Assembly: GCA_029876055.1 (NCBI GenBank)
Contig: CM056874.1
Location: 3,720,001-3,784,000 of the forward strand
Reading direction: 5' to 3'
DNA length: 64,000 nt
Source: Madurella fahalii
Taxonomy: Eukaryota > Ascomycota > Sordariomycetes > Sordariales
Each line of letters starts with the position of its first letter. The first letter of the stretch is position 1. The translations under genes and the position numbers were made by a program. The notes under the pieces were generated by a model. That model saw only the letters and a list, made by a program, of their open reading frames with translations, had not been told where the DNA came from and searched no databases. This document shows positions 12,164 through 24,137 of this stretch, piece after piece.

Positions 12164-13571
12164 ATGAAGTTTGCTGATCGGACGCTGTTTTCGGTAGCCG
12201 CTTTTGACTCGCCTTCGAAACTCGCCAGAGGCAATGCGAATCAGTTTGCTGCTGCTACGCGCTCACCACTCAAGCCAGACCTGCGCCCGCCTCAGTCATC
12301 CATGTTCAACCCCAACCTACAGAACAGGCCACTAGCGCCCGCGTTCCGGAATCCTGCATTTACAACTCCACAGAAGCCCGTCCACGAGGTCCCCTTTTCG
12401 CCCGCCGAATCTAGTCCCGCCATGACTGATACGTCAGAAATGCCGGCCGATACACCGGATGTTGACAGGGAAGAAGATGGCACCGAGAAGCTGACAATCA
12501 CACCGTCCGCCGGCAGGACGCTCTTTGGCAAAACGTTGCTGCGAAATCATGCGTCTGGGAGAGGAGAGATTCAGAGCGGAAATCGTGACAAGATCCGAAA
12601 GAGAAAGCGTCTGCACACCGATCGAGACGTGGGCAGCGTCCGGCCCCGCCTACCTCATGATTCCGACGAATCTGACAGCGATTGGCGAGAGCCGCAGCGA
12701 TCAAGAACCGGTGTTAAGGCGAGCAAGACCGGAAAGGTTCCCCAGCGGGGTTGGGTTGGCAACTTTCTTGCCGCTGTCAGTGACCACCCGAGCGCCCCGG
12801 CCATCTTGTCCAAGTGGCTGCAGCTTGGGATGAACTTTGTCATCGTTAGCCTCGTCGTTTTCGGCATCTTTGGTATCTTCACTCAGATACGGTCCGATCT
12901 GGCCCACGCGAACGAGAAGGCTCGGTCTGCCATCTTGAACGAAATGGCAGTATGCGCCGACAATTTGATAAAGAACAACTGCTCTCCCAGATCAGCCCGA
13001 CCGCCCGCTCTCGACGGACCTTGCAACGAATGGGAAATATGTGCGAACCAGGACCCGGCAGCTATCATTTCGATTAAGACGTCAGCTCAGACTGTGGCCG
13101 ATATTTTGAACGCGTTTGTTGGCAAACTGACCTTTAAGACCTGGGTATGTCAAACGAGCCGAGCTCGTGGCCATCTTATTTCGCTAACTGTGTTGTATAT
13201 AGGGTTTCATCATGTCGCTCTTTATGGCGGTAATCGTCGCTAGCAACGTCGGCTTTGGGTTCCTTCGCGAATCCACGCTCGCCAATACTGCGAGGCCAGC
13301 TGAGCCTCTGCACTCGGCCCCAGCAGCGGCCCCCATCCTTGAATCGGCGGCTCGCTATCAACAGCCGGCATTCTTCTTGACGCCCTTTACCCCCCGGCAT
13401 ATGCGTAAGAATTATTTTGCCGACGATGCGACGGATACAGATAACTCCCCTGATTTCAAAGCAATCATGCCCCCGCAAACCCCTTCTGGAAGGAGGAGCC
13501 CTAGCAAGGGTGATAGAGGACGGAGCCCCTCAAAAGGCTCCAGGGTGAGGAGTCCCAGCAAAGGCTATTGA
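12164..13571 (+). CDS. BRL1: Brl1/Brr6-family nuclear envelope protein
   Basis: Exons 12164-13144 and 13203-13571 (58-nt intron, GTATGT...TATATAG) give 449 aa. Brl1/Brr6 proteins sit in the nuclear envelope and endoplasmic reticulum and help nuclear pore assembly and lipid homeostasis. The conserved core (PF10104, disulfide-bridge nucleocytoplasmic transport domain) is visible: a membrane helix LGMNFVIVSLVVFGIFGIF near 225-243, a lumenal loop with four cysteines at about 264, 273, 287 and 293 (VCADN, NNCSP, PCNEW, ICANQ), then a second helix FIMSLFMAVIVASNVGFGFL after the intron. The N-terminal 200 residues are disordered and basic. The last 30 residues hold three S-P-S-K-G repeats, each a full CDK consensus. 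Brl1 and Brr6 cannot be told apart here with certainty. Confidence 0.9.
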
Positions 13572-15465
13572 GTGTGGGGGTGAATCGCTCGTGTGTAACA
13601 TTGGACTAACTGGAACAAATGGCATTAGCGCCACGGCTTTTGTAACTAATTTTATTGTACAATATCTTTGGATTCCTTTGCGTACTGGATTGGCTGGCTG
13701 GTGGACGTCGCGATATGGTGTTGGGACTAGGACATGGGAGGCACTTGGACGGTTCGGCGACAGATATTTCACTGGAGTTTTACTTTTGACACCCAGACGA
13801 ACTTCCATACAGTATAGTAGTGTACAAAGCGTCGCGATATCTTGGTAAATGTTCCATGGGTAGCCCCGTGATGTATTTTGCAGAGAATGTCTTGGAAGAG
13901 AGGCGAATCGAAGTGGCTGAAATGGGAAGGATGAACAACAATAACGATCGTATAACCAATGCAGGCACTAACTTCATTCCTGGGCCGACGTTCAAATGGT
14001 TCGATCCCGCAGCTGATTAATCCCTTGGCCCATCGCATCTATTGTTCTAGAACGTTCGCTTGATTGAGGAAGCTTTACACGTACTTCATGGGGCTGGAGT
14101 CGGGACTTGGCGTATCATCGGCCATCTACTGGGTGGGCGGGAGAAACCGTTGGGCTGCTAGGGTACCCTCCGGGGATCAGCCTCCCGGACCTTCGTTTTC
14201 TCACCGAGAGAAATGCGCATCACCCGCGCGAGACAGATGCACGGTGACATGCCCGCGGGATGCATCGAATGACCAATACAGTGGTGTAGGGTAGTCGGGA
14301 CGGCAATTAATCAAGACCCTTGCTTTTCCCTGGTTTCCCCACCTGACGTACACGTACATTACCGGTTACGTGCCTGGGATTCCTGGAACGAATAGAATTG
14401 AGGGGCGGCGGCCGATACCCTCATTCTCTAGCGCCCCTGTGCCTGTAGAACCGCAGAAAACATGCTCTCCCAAAGTAGGTTGGCGGAGGTGCTAGCTGCG
14501 AAGAATCTTGCCTGGAGCGTTGGTCTCTGACATCATCTGGACGTCCAGAGCTTGACGGAGCGGGGACCTCAGTGTCGATCCTCCTGAGACGAAATCATAT
14601 ATATCCAGGTATGAATAGTACGGCGAAGACATGGCCACAAAACCTGGAGAATGGGGTCTGAAACGAGACCCCGCAAGGCATGCGTATACGTGTAGACTTT
14701 CACACGCGGGAGAATTACCAGTCGCTGCAGAGAGACGCAGGATTGCATTCTTGAGGCCCGAGCTGCCCGCAGCCATGTGGCCTGAGCTTCCGCGCGGGAC
14801 CCGTTCGTTGATTTCGGAGCGGGGCAGTTTATGTTGTGGGTTCTGGGGCAGCCAATCCCCCGCCGCCATTTCGGGACGCGACTCCAGAACTGCCGTCCAA
14901 AGAACTTGAGCTCTGAGCTCTCAGTTCACTCTTCAGGCAAGTCAAACGTCCCTTGCCATTGTCCACACCCTTGGCGCCGCATTCCGGCCATAGTCGTATC
15001 TGAGCGCGCTGCGCGTTTCTCCTCAGTTCGACGTCCGCTCCTTCCATTTCGCAACTCTTCCATTCAGCTTCTTACTTTTACTTGAAGGACCACCCCATAA
15101 CTTAGGTGCAGTCTCCGCCGTGTGCCGCCCCGCTTCCTCAGCCTCGAGCTGCACAGGCATGAATGGCTTTTGCACTTGCCGCCTCCGCATTCCCATAGGC
15201 AACGCCCGGTGAATATTTCCCCCATAGCGCGCCCCCCGTCCCACTGGGGTCTTTGACCGCCGCAATTGCGGACGGCGACCGATTGGTTTCGAGCCCATCT
15301 TCATGGTCCGAGGTCCCCGGCGCAAGGTTTTCGTCGCCAGCTACGGATATTTCGGCCGTTCCCAAACATGTTGGTAGCGCACGTCGGCCGGATATCCTCT
15401 CTCGAGTATATTTTTTTGGGGGGTGACGTCGCCTGAGACTGAGAGAAGTGTTGGCCACCAGCGGT
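13572..15465. other. Intergenic region upstream of Zn2Cys6 regulator
   Basis: About 1.9 kb without a credible gene on either strand. The right end, from about 14900, is pyrimidine-rich and probably promoter and leader of the regulator starting at 15466. A CRE-like TGACGTC sits at about 15424, only 40 nt before the start. Confidence 0.5.
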
Positions 15466-18270
15466 ATGGATTCAATGGAAGAGGACACGCCTGGTGGGAG
15501 CGGCGACGCGCCGGCGCCGGCGCCGTCTTCTTCGGCCCCTCAGGCGGCTAACGGGCCCAGTGGGAACAACCCTTCGGCTGCCCCAGTCACGCCAGCTCCT
15601 CCCTCGGCAGGGGCTACGCCCATCCTTCCAGCCGCTGTCGCACAGGGCGGGTCGAAGAGAAAGAGAGGCCTGGGCGTCGTTACGCCGAATGCGTGTACAG
15701 AGTGCCGCAAGAAACGCGCAAAGGTTTGTTCACGACCTGGGAGCATCCAGTCTCGACTCCCCGCCCCCTCCCGCGTTGGCAGCCAAGACCGCAAGCTCAC
15801 AGCTGGTTGCCCGCTCAGTGCGACGGACAGAAACCGTGTGGACGGTGCAAATCCCAAAAAGATGTCGAATGCATCTACGAGATGCCTGTTCGCCAATCCA
15901 AGGACACACTCCGCCACGAGATCGAGCAGCTCCGACGCCAGCAGCGCAATAACGACCAGGTCATTGCTGCGCTTGTCCGCCCAGATCTCTGGGAAGAGGT
16001 TCTCGCCCGTCTGCGCAACGGGCAGAGCGTAGAATCAATATCGAAATGGCTTGGAGGCACGCTCCCTTCGGGGGGCGGTACGCTACCTCCCATCAGTCGT
16101 CTGCTTAGCCCCTCGGGCGGTGCTCATTCTGCCGTTGCTGGGTATGCTCCTAGTGCGCACGGAAGCTATGCATCAGTTGACCCGGCCACCGGCCAGCAGC
16201 CACACGGCACCGGACAAGATGATGACCAGCAGAGCCCCTGGGGCGGCCACTTCTCAAGGCAGAGCCACAGCACTCCGAGTGGCTCGCACCCGGGCAGCAT
16301 GAATTGGAACTCGGAAGCAATAAGGGGTCCTCCGCAGTCGCGCGTCGGGTCCTGGCTTGAAAGCGAAGTTGGCAGCCAAAGAGCTCGCGGTCTGGACCAG
16401 GTGCTCGCCCCCCACATTCCCCCAATGCAAGTCCCCGCCGGCACGTGGACGACCATCACCGGCGATTCGGCCCTTGTCCAGCACCTGTTAGCCCTCTACT
16501 TTTGCTGGGAATATCCTACCTTCGCCTCGCTGAGCAAGGAGCATTTTCTCAAGGACTTCATGGAGGGACGCGCTCGATTCTGCTCCTCCATCCTCGTAAA
16601 CGCGCTGCTGGCGCTGGGATGCCGCTTCTCAAGCCAGCCAAACACTCGAGCCAACCCCAACGACCCGCACACGTCGGGCGACCACTTCTTCAAGGAGTCC
16701 CAGCGACTCTTCTATCAAGAGGAGAACCATCACACGCTGACCACGATTCAGGCCCTGGGTATCATGTCTATTCGAGAGGCGAGCTGTGGTAGAGACTCCG
16801 AGAGCTGGTATTACGCTGGCCAGAGCATTCGACTAGCCATCGAAATGGGATTGCATCGACTTGAGGACGATGGCAGGGACGATGACGAGAGCGCAGTCCA
16901 AGCAGCAACCTTTTGGGGGGCATTTGCTTTAGACCAGTAAGGACGACCGTAAAATTTGGCGCGCTGTCTTGTTTTTTCTCGTCTCATCTTTGCATCTAAC
17001 TTCCTGTCAGCGCGTGGTCTTTAGCGACTGGCTCACTTCCGCAATCATCCTGTTTTCCTCGGCTGCCACCCAAACCGGCCATAATAGACGATATTGAAGC
17101 GTCACTGTGGATTCCGTATACGGACGATGGTAAGGAGACCCACCTCCCCGCGAATCGGCATCCATGGGAGACTAAGTTGATCACCAGGCGCGCCGCTCCA
17201 GCGGTCCTGCGAGCAACCATCCAATGTCCGCTCGGTATATAAATGCTTTTGCGAGCTGAGTGAGCTCGTGCACCAGTCGTTGTACATGCTCCATTCTCCG
17301 GGTAAACCTCTCTCGAGTAGAGACTTGCTCAATATATACACCCAATATTTGAACTGGTACGATAGGATCCCGGAGGTCCTCCGATTAGGCCACAACTTTA
17401 CTCCGGCCGTCTTATTTGCGCAGTGAGTCCCCCCAGCCGGTCACTCCCAACTTATGAATAGGCGTTCGCGAAATATTTCCCCCTTTTGGACTATGGGCTC
17501 CTGACTCTGAAGGCAGTATGTATTATCATTTCGCCATTCTCCTGCTTTTCCGACCTCTCATCAAACTCCGCATCATTGGCTCGAGCATATCGCCGCGCGA
17601 TGTCTGCTCGCAGGCCGCGGATGCCATCTGCGGTCTCTTGCGATCATACTCGCAGCTTTATACTCTCAGGCGCACGCCATCTTTCGTTCCTTACTTTGTG
17701 CTCACATCTTCGATCATGCACCTAGCCATCGGAGCAACGAGCTCGACGGCCCCTCAGTCGACTACAGACACCGATTCGGCCCAGCATGGCCAATCGGCGC
17801 AGGCGCCTCCGAGGATACCCAAACTTGATCCGCACGCCGCCGAATCCCTAAGCCGTGGCATCGAAGATCTAACGGAAATGGCACCATGCCACCATTTTGC
17901 GGAACAAGCGCTCAATATCCTCCGGTATCTTGCCAAGAAGTGGAACGTTGACATCGAGATCAAGCCAACACCAGAAGACGAGCGCCCACGCTCGGAGTTG
18001 CCCGATGTCCGTCAGACCACGAGGCCAGTGACCAGCAGCCTAAACTTTTTTGCGCCCAATTTCCTGGAATCCGACTTCAACTGCACATGGGGCCGGGGCT
18101 CAGGGCCCGGACTCGGTGGTGGCGACACGAGGTCCATCAACAGGCCGCAAGGCGTCCCCCAAATAGCCGACGCTATGGAGAACCCGCTGTTTTGGCCCTT
18201 TCCGATGCAGGGCCGCCCGATGCTACCCAGTGGAAAGGAGCTGGAAGAGGCGGGCTTTGAGTTGATCTAG
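15466..18270 (+). CDS. Zn2Cys6 transcription factor, NirA-like
   Basis: Exons 15466-15723, 15819-16936, 17011-17129, 17188-17422 and 17517-18270 give 827 aa. Each junction keeps phase; introns are 95, 74, 58 and 94 nt. Seen: an Ala/Pro-rich N terminus with a KRKR basic patch; the binuclear zinc cluster C77-x2-C80-x6-C87-x5-C93-x2-C96-x7-C104, with intron 1 between the two half-clusters; a coiled-coil-like linker TLRHEIEQLRRQQRNN; then a fungal-specific transcription-factor middle domain (HLLALYFCWEYPTFASLSK, ESWYYAGQSIRLAIEMGLHR, FWGAFALDHAWSLATG, MYYHFAILLLFRPL). The zinc-cluster/linker combination is the type usually annotated nitrogen assimilation factor NirA. Which genes it controls cannot be read here, and a role in nitrate use is not shown by any neighbour. 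Confidence 0.88.
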
Positions 18271-19898
18271 TAATTTGGGCACGACTTCTCGAAGCGATGA
18301 CGCCGCACACCCGAGGTCTTTACTTTTTTCTTTCCTGTTTTTTATTGCGGTACGCTTTTCATCAGGTACTCGGTTTGTAATGGGTTCTCGGCAACATAGA
18401 GGGAAGACGAGAGGCGGACTTATGAAAGTGACTGTTCTGGATCTGACGAGGACGGGGCCTGGCGTTTTCAAGCGGATACTCAAGATCCCATTGCGAAGGA
18501 TAAATCGTTACGGCGAGGCAACAAACAACATATCACATGGAGTTTCTAAAACTGGATGGCTATGCCCGTGCGACATTTCCCAGCAGAGGGGTGGCGTTTT
18601 GGTATTGATGATGGCACTTTACTCCCTTTCCTTCACCCGACACCCGTGTCATGTCAGATAACAAGAGAATTATTGCTGTGCAGAACTGTGGACCCCAAGC
18701 AGCAATGAACCATACTGGAGGAGTGATGACGAGGTTGGTGCCAAGCGCATTCGCGGCGTCCCCCGCTTCTGTTTTGGACGGCTGTCGAACCAGGGAAGCA
18801 GCAATGGCCCTTTATACTGTCCTGCTTATAGGTCGTACGGTACTACGATACATGCACGGGGGCCAGAGCGAGGCACGGCCTACCTGTTTTCCTGCAGCTG
18901 ACAGCGCACACATCGGCGAATGCATGTTCCCCGGATAGCCTGGCCTCGGCCAGAAGCCGCTAGCTGTCGTGGGAAATCATGAGGACCGGTCCTCCTTAAT
19001 TGAACTTTTAAGATGTCGTGGACGAGATCAAAATGACTTGCGGCTCTAGGTCGACCTCAGACCCACTGTGATCGCTGATGGCACGGCAGCCTCCCGCCCA
19101 CCCACCTCCTCCCCCGCCCTTCTTTCGCCCTTCTTTCCCCCGGGCCCGCTGACACCCCTGCTATCTTCACTTGGTACTTTTTCCGCCATCTCAACTCCGG
19201 GGGCCATCGGCCGCCCTTGGGGGGGTGTGGTTGTGAGGAGACAAGCTTGCCGAGCAGAGGGCTGCGCGGGGCAGACCATGGTCGTCGAGGGCAAACAACA
19301 GACCAACGGGACATCAGACACGCATCGGGGACGCACGCTGATTGGGTGCCACCCGCAGGCTTGGTGTTTCGAAACGCAGAACCAGTAGCAGGCGTAGTGC
19401 GGTGATGCGCCAGGGCTGTGTTTCAGGTGGGACAGGCCCCGCGAGGTCCTCACCAATCAGAAGGGGCCGTCTGCTGAACCCACGATCTGCCGCACCCTGT
19501 TCCCCCCATTGCTCCTGTTGCACTTGCCCATTGACAGGGAGCATGATGAGGATCATGGTCCGCGATACTGTGCCGCAGCCGTTTTTGGGCTGCTTGGTCG
19601 CTCCCGGTTCTTTGGTGCCTCCCCCAAGTCCCCTGTTTTTTTGGCCCGGTGGTGTCATCCCATGGGGCCTCGTATTAACGTATATCCCCATCAGTTCCCG
19701 CGTCGCGGCCAGGCCCGCCTCACCCCAGAATCACCCTTTCCCTTTTCCTCTTCCCTTTTTCGCGAACCTCCGATTGGCAACTGCCGTGATGGATTGAGGC
19801 TGGATTTACAGCGTTCGAGATTTTTGGTTATCAACGTGGCGATACTTCCATTCGCGACAGAAACCCGGATATTGACCAGCCCACCCGGTTGCTGATCG
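18271..19898. other. Intergenic region
   Basis: About 1.6 kb with only short frames lacking motifs. An ATG frame at 18651-18938 was considered and rejected. The right part is promoter/leader of the C2H2 gene. Confidence 0.5.
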
Positions 19899-20741
19899 AT
19901 GGATCCGTTCCGCAACCCGCCAGCCGATACCTTAGCCGCGGCTCGGCTTCACGTCCAGGCCCTCACCGACTGCGGGTTGCCACGCGAGGCGCTATTGCGA
20001 GCATTGCTCGAGAACTACAGAGATGGTAGGTGGCGGACACGACCGCATTTTTGTGGGAATTTCATGTAGTTGACTCTTTCGGATAGGAGACGCTACGTCC
20101 AGGGCGGATACGGGATTTCCGCAACAACCCCTGCAGCATGGCCAGCAGACATCGCAGGTGCAGGGAAAGATGGCCCAGAGCAGCTTCAACACGCGACTTT
20201 CAGTGTCAACAACGAGTTCCAAGTCATCTGGCAGATCGAGCGTCCTGTCTACAGCGACCACGATGAGCTCCGTGTCTTCCCAAGCGGCCGGCCAAGAAAT
20301 TGCACCGCCGCTGCCGCCGCCGCCGCCTGCGCCGCCCGTTAAGAACAGCAACCGAGGGACCTCCAAACCCCAAGGCGCTTACTGGTGCACCTTCTGCGAC
20401 GTAGCCTTTCAACGGAAATTTGACTGGAAACGGCACGAGGACGAATTCCACGAGCGCTACAAGCGCTATCCCTGTCCGAACTGCAACAGCATCTTTTGGG
20501 GGGCCAACACCTTCAACCAACACCACAAGAATGCCCATGGATGCACGACATGTCCACATGCAGACCGTGTGGTGCGATACACGCAACGGAAACAGGCATG
20601 GTACGTTTGTTTAAGCAGTATTTCATTCAGTGATTTTTTAATTTTTAATTTTTTATTTATTTTTTAATTTTTTATTTATTTTTTTATTTTTTATTTATTT
20701 TTTTTTATTTTTTATTTATTTTTTTATTTTTTATTTATTTA

Positions 20742-20781
<40 letters not shown>

Positions 20782-21880
20782 ATTTTTTTTTATTTTTTAT
20801 TTATTTATTTTTTTTTTTTTTAAAAAAAAGGCCCTATCTCCTTCCCCCCTCCCTCCAGCAGTCCTACGGTCAACAATCACAACTGACAGTCGGATCAGGG
20901 CATGCGGTTTCTGTGGCGGATTCCTCGCCAGCCGTGACCGTTATTTCGATCATGTCGCCCGACACTACGAAGACGGCTGCAACAAATCCCACTGGAACCA
21001 TTCGCTTGTCATTTACGGACTCCTACATCAACCGTCCATTAGCCGCGCCTGGAAAGAACTCGACGCCACGCTGTACGGCCATCTGCCACGCGGCCAGCAG
21101 CCAATGCTAGAATGGGACCCAAAGGTGACAGGCCACGCGCAGGGATTCCTCGAGGGTGAAAGCCCGGGGAAACTGCAGGACCTGCTCGAATTCTTTAATG
21201 AAAGCCGCGATGACCCACAATTACTCGCCCGCTTGGCCCACGACTCGGCCATTATCCGCTTCCGGCACGAGCTGCAGCCGGTAGCCGGCCAAGCCCCGGT
21301 ATCAAGACCCATCTCGGAGCCGCCCAAGCCGAAGCCGGCCATGAAGGCGACGCCTTCAACAAAACACACGTCCACACCCCAACTGGCCGCGCCGCAGCCG
21401 CCGCCTCCATATGATGGTCACCCACTGGCGAAGAAGCAGCGCAGTATAGCGCCGGCCCCGTCAACATTCGCGAAACCGACCCCTATTTTCGAGCAGCCGC
21501 GAACGCAGCCGCAGCCGCCGCCACAATCACATCCACATGGGCTCATGCCGCCTTTTACGCAGACTATGGCAGCAGCCACGGCGGGAGGGTTTTACGATTT
21601 GACGATTACGCATGTACAGCCGCACATGCAACACAACCATCAACAGCAGGAGCAGCAGCAGCAGCAACAGCAACAACAACAACAACAACAACAACAACAG
21701 CAACAACAACAGCAGCAACAATCGATGATTGTCCCCATGAGCATCTTTGAGGATTGGAGTAGTCTAGCGGGGACGGTGGTGGACGAATCGGCGTTTGCCA
21801 GCGTCCTGGCACATGCCCACAGTCAAGGTTGGCAGACGGATATGGGGGGTGGGCATGGGTATTCAGGGGGTAGGAGTTGA
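19899..21880 (+). CDS. C2H2 zinc-finger protein with polyglutamine tract
   Basis: Exons 19899-20025, 20087-20600 and 20899-21880 give 540 aa. Seen: a short conserved N-terminal helix (HVQALTDCGLPREALLRALL); a Ser-rich and poly-Pro stretch; finger 1 starting WCTFCDVAFQRKFDWKRH at about residue 142; finger 2 YPCPNCNSIFWGANTFNQHH; finger 3 ACGFCGGFLASRDRYFDH, interrupted upstream by intron 2; a helical region; and a disordered C terminus with a glutamine run encoded by CAG/CAA at 21641-21721. Probably a nuclear DNA-binding regulator; targets unknown. Intron 2 (298 nt) is mostly T/A simple repeat and could end at GATCAG (20898, chosen because it gives KQAWACGFC) or at GACAG (20889), which stays in frame but inserts three residues and changes the Trp to Cys. 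Confidence 0.8.
20632..20829. repeat. T/A-rich low-complexity tract inside an intron
   Basis: About 200 nt built of TTTATTTTTT-like units with almost no G or C, ending in an A run. It fills most of intron 2 of the C2H2 gene. Likely unstable in length between strains. Confidence 0.9.
21641..21721 (+). repeat. CAG/CAA repeat coding polyglutamine
   Basis: A run of about 27 glutamine codons broken by one GAG near its start, using mixed CAG and CAA. It lies in the C-terminal disordered part of the C2H2 protein. Mixed codons suggest selection for glutamine or age, rather than a recent pure-CAG expansion. Confidence 0.9.
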
Positions 21881-24137
21881 GATAACGCACGCTTTTGGAA
21901 AGTGAACTGGAGAGGAAAAGAGAGAAAGAGGGGGGGGGGGGAGGAGTCTGAGTTGCCTGCTCTGTTCCCTTCATTTTATTTTTATTTTATTTTATTTTCA
22001 GTCTCTGCAGGGTGGGAACGATGAGAAGAGCAGGGGGCTAAGGACTCAAGGCTTTTACGGTGCAAGCTGGGAGCACATGCCGTCCCCTTTTTCTTTTCTC
22101 CTTTTCTCCTTTTTTTTCTCCTGGGCACCTTCCCTACTCGGTCGTCTCCCAGACAACCACCTTCCTTCTTGTCGCTTTATTTTAAAAAAAACAACTCATG
22201 GTAATGTGTGGATATGAGTCGGTTGGCTGAGCAGGGTCTCGGGAGAGCTGGCGCGGGGTTTGGTAATCGTTTAGCGGGCTGGCTGGGCTGGTGCAAAGGC
22301 GTTCGTTCCGGCATACCTTGGGCGGGCTGGTGTTTTGGGGGCTTTTCAGGGATTGCACTCAAAAACAAAACTGACACGAGAAGTTTTGGGAGATGGGTTG
22401 ATGCCGGCAGGCTGAGAAGGGGGCCAGCCATGGGTGGGCTCTGCAGGGCGTGATACTTCCCCCTTGTTGCTCATAGGTAGCCCGCGGGAAATTCAAATCG
22501 AGAGCCAAAGTTTGCAATCATTGCTACGCTACGAGATACTACCTTTACCTTGGCTATTTCTCCCCGTCGGGTCGGACTGGGAGATGTTGAATGGACGGGG
22601 AGCTGGCCTAATTTTGCATCACATGTGATTCAGCAAATCAGAAGCTTTCTGTGTAACGGGCATTGCAGGGCTGCCTGGGACCCCACGCAGTGCAGGGGCC
22701 AAGCAGGGTGTGAGCTTACTGGGCAGCGGGAACCTGAAACGGGGCCGCCAGTGTGACAGGTTGCGTCCCTCTGCACGTACCGAGCCGGAGAGGGAAGGGA
22801 GGTTGCAGATCTTCAGCCTTGTCGGCTCCTGGTTCAGGTCGATCGAATCTCGCTTGGCTGTGATTTGCCAGGTATTTTGATGTGTGTTTCACAGCGTCAA
22901 AGTTGCGTTGTTCCTTTCTGCTCGGACTCGGCGCAGTGGGCAAGGGTTGAGGGATTGGGGGCAAGGGGCGAGCGGACGGGACCGGGGTTAAGGTGAGCTT
23001 CACCTGAGACTCTCTCAAGTTGATAGAGTTATCTTGGGGGCTGCGTTTACAATTCAGCTGTGAGCGGCGGTGTCATAGTAAGGACTACCGGGTTAGATGA
23101 ACTGATGGCGAGCATGTGTACTAGGGGCAGGTAACTGGGTAAGGTCATAGTGGGAAAAGGTATATAAGGCTGCTCTGTTTCGGTAGTCCGACGGCTATAT
23201 CCCATAGCAAGATTCAAACTTTGAACTGCATATGTTATTTGTTGTCTTGTCCAACCTTAGGTTATGTTGCTGGGATCGGGTGGGCAAACAGTCTTTTCGA
23301 TTCCACGTGCTCTGGACACAGCCCCTTTCGGGATTCATTTGTGTCGCCTCCCCGTGCCGCGTTAAGTCAAAAGCTGGGTCAGTTAGCCGTCATATCTACC
23401 GTCGTACGTATCTATTCCGCTGACTCGGCAGCCAGGATTCCGGCCACTCCAACGAGTCCCGCCGCGACGGTCCAGCCATGGACGGAGCAACGAGTCAGGG
23501 CCAGGTACTCAGGCTGACCAGCCGCCCTCGGTCGTCAACCAGCAGCGGGTCAAACCAGAGACAAGCTTGTTCGGGTTACTACTCGTTGCACCGCTGGCTC
23601 AGCGAGAGCAAGGCGGACGAACCGTGGAGCCAGACGAACCAGCGCGGCTATCTCGTACAGCCCAGCTGCCATCAAGGTAGCAGCGCCAGGAAGTGAACGT
23701 ACGGACGTGCAGAGTCGAAAATGATGTATAGGTCGGAAGGCAGTGGCTTTTGATCGCTGGTGCCGGGGAGTTTGGAGGAGAGTTCTTGACTGGATTCTTT
23801 GTTCTTCCTTCTTGTATTCTAAATTGCGGCCCTCACGGTATCGGGTCTGTTTGTATTTTACACAATCCAGTTCTCACCCGCATGGCTCGAGCCAGAAGTT
23901 ACCACGCGGAGCCCTCGGATAGTCCTTCCTTTATGGATGTGACCAAGGTACTGTGTGCTGCCCACCTCGGGCAGCCGGGCAGCGGGGGCCACCTGCCTTA
24001 AGGTACTTTAATCAAATTCCCCCCCTTCCGCCTCCTCCCCACACGCCCCAGCTTCCCGTACCAACAACACTTGACGTCCCACGAACTACAGTACTGCATC
24101 CTTTAACACCGACCGACAACTCGACGCAGACAATTCC
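21881..24137. other. 2.3-kb region without recognisable gene; TATA-like site at 23161
   Basis: No frame with family motifs. A TATATAA at 23161-23167 is followed by short frames only (for example an ATG frame of 63 aa at 23232). Purine or pyrimidine simple tracts occur near 21920-21935 and 22080-22125. The right end is upstream sequence of the kinase-like frame at 24138. Confidence 0.45.

Noticed and set aside
13996..14012. GGTTCGATCCC resembling a tRNA B box
   Set aside because: No A box, acceptor stem or anticodon arm could be placed around it.
18651..18938. 95-codon ATG frame
   Set aside because: No motif, no splice structure, and downstream context looks intergenic.
23478..23696. 72-codon ATG frame after a TATA-like site
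   Set aside because: Low-complexity composition, no motif, and apparent introns around it would be too short.
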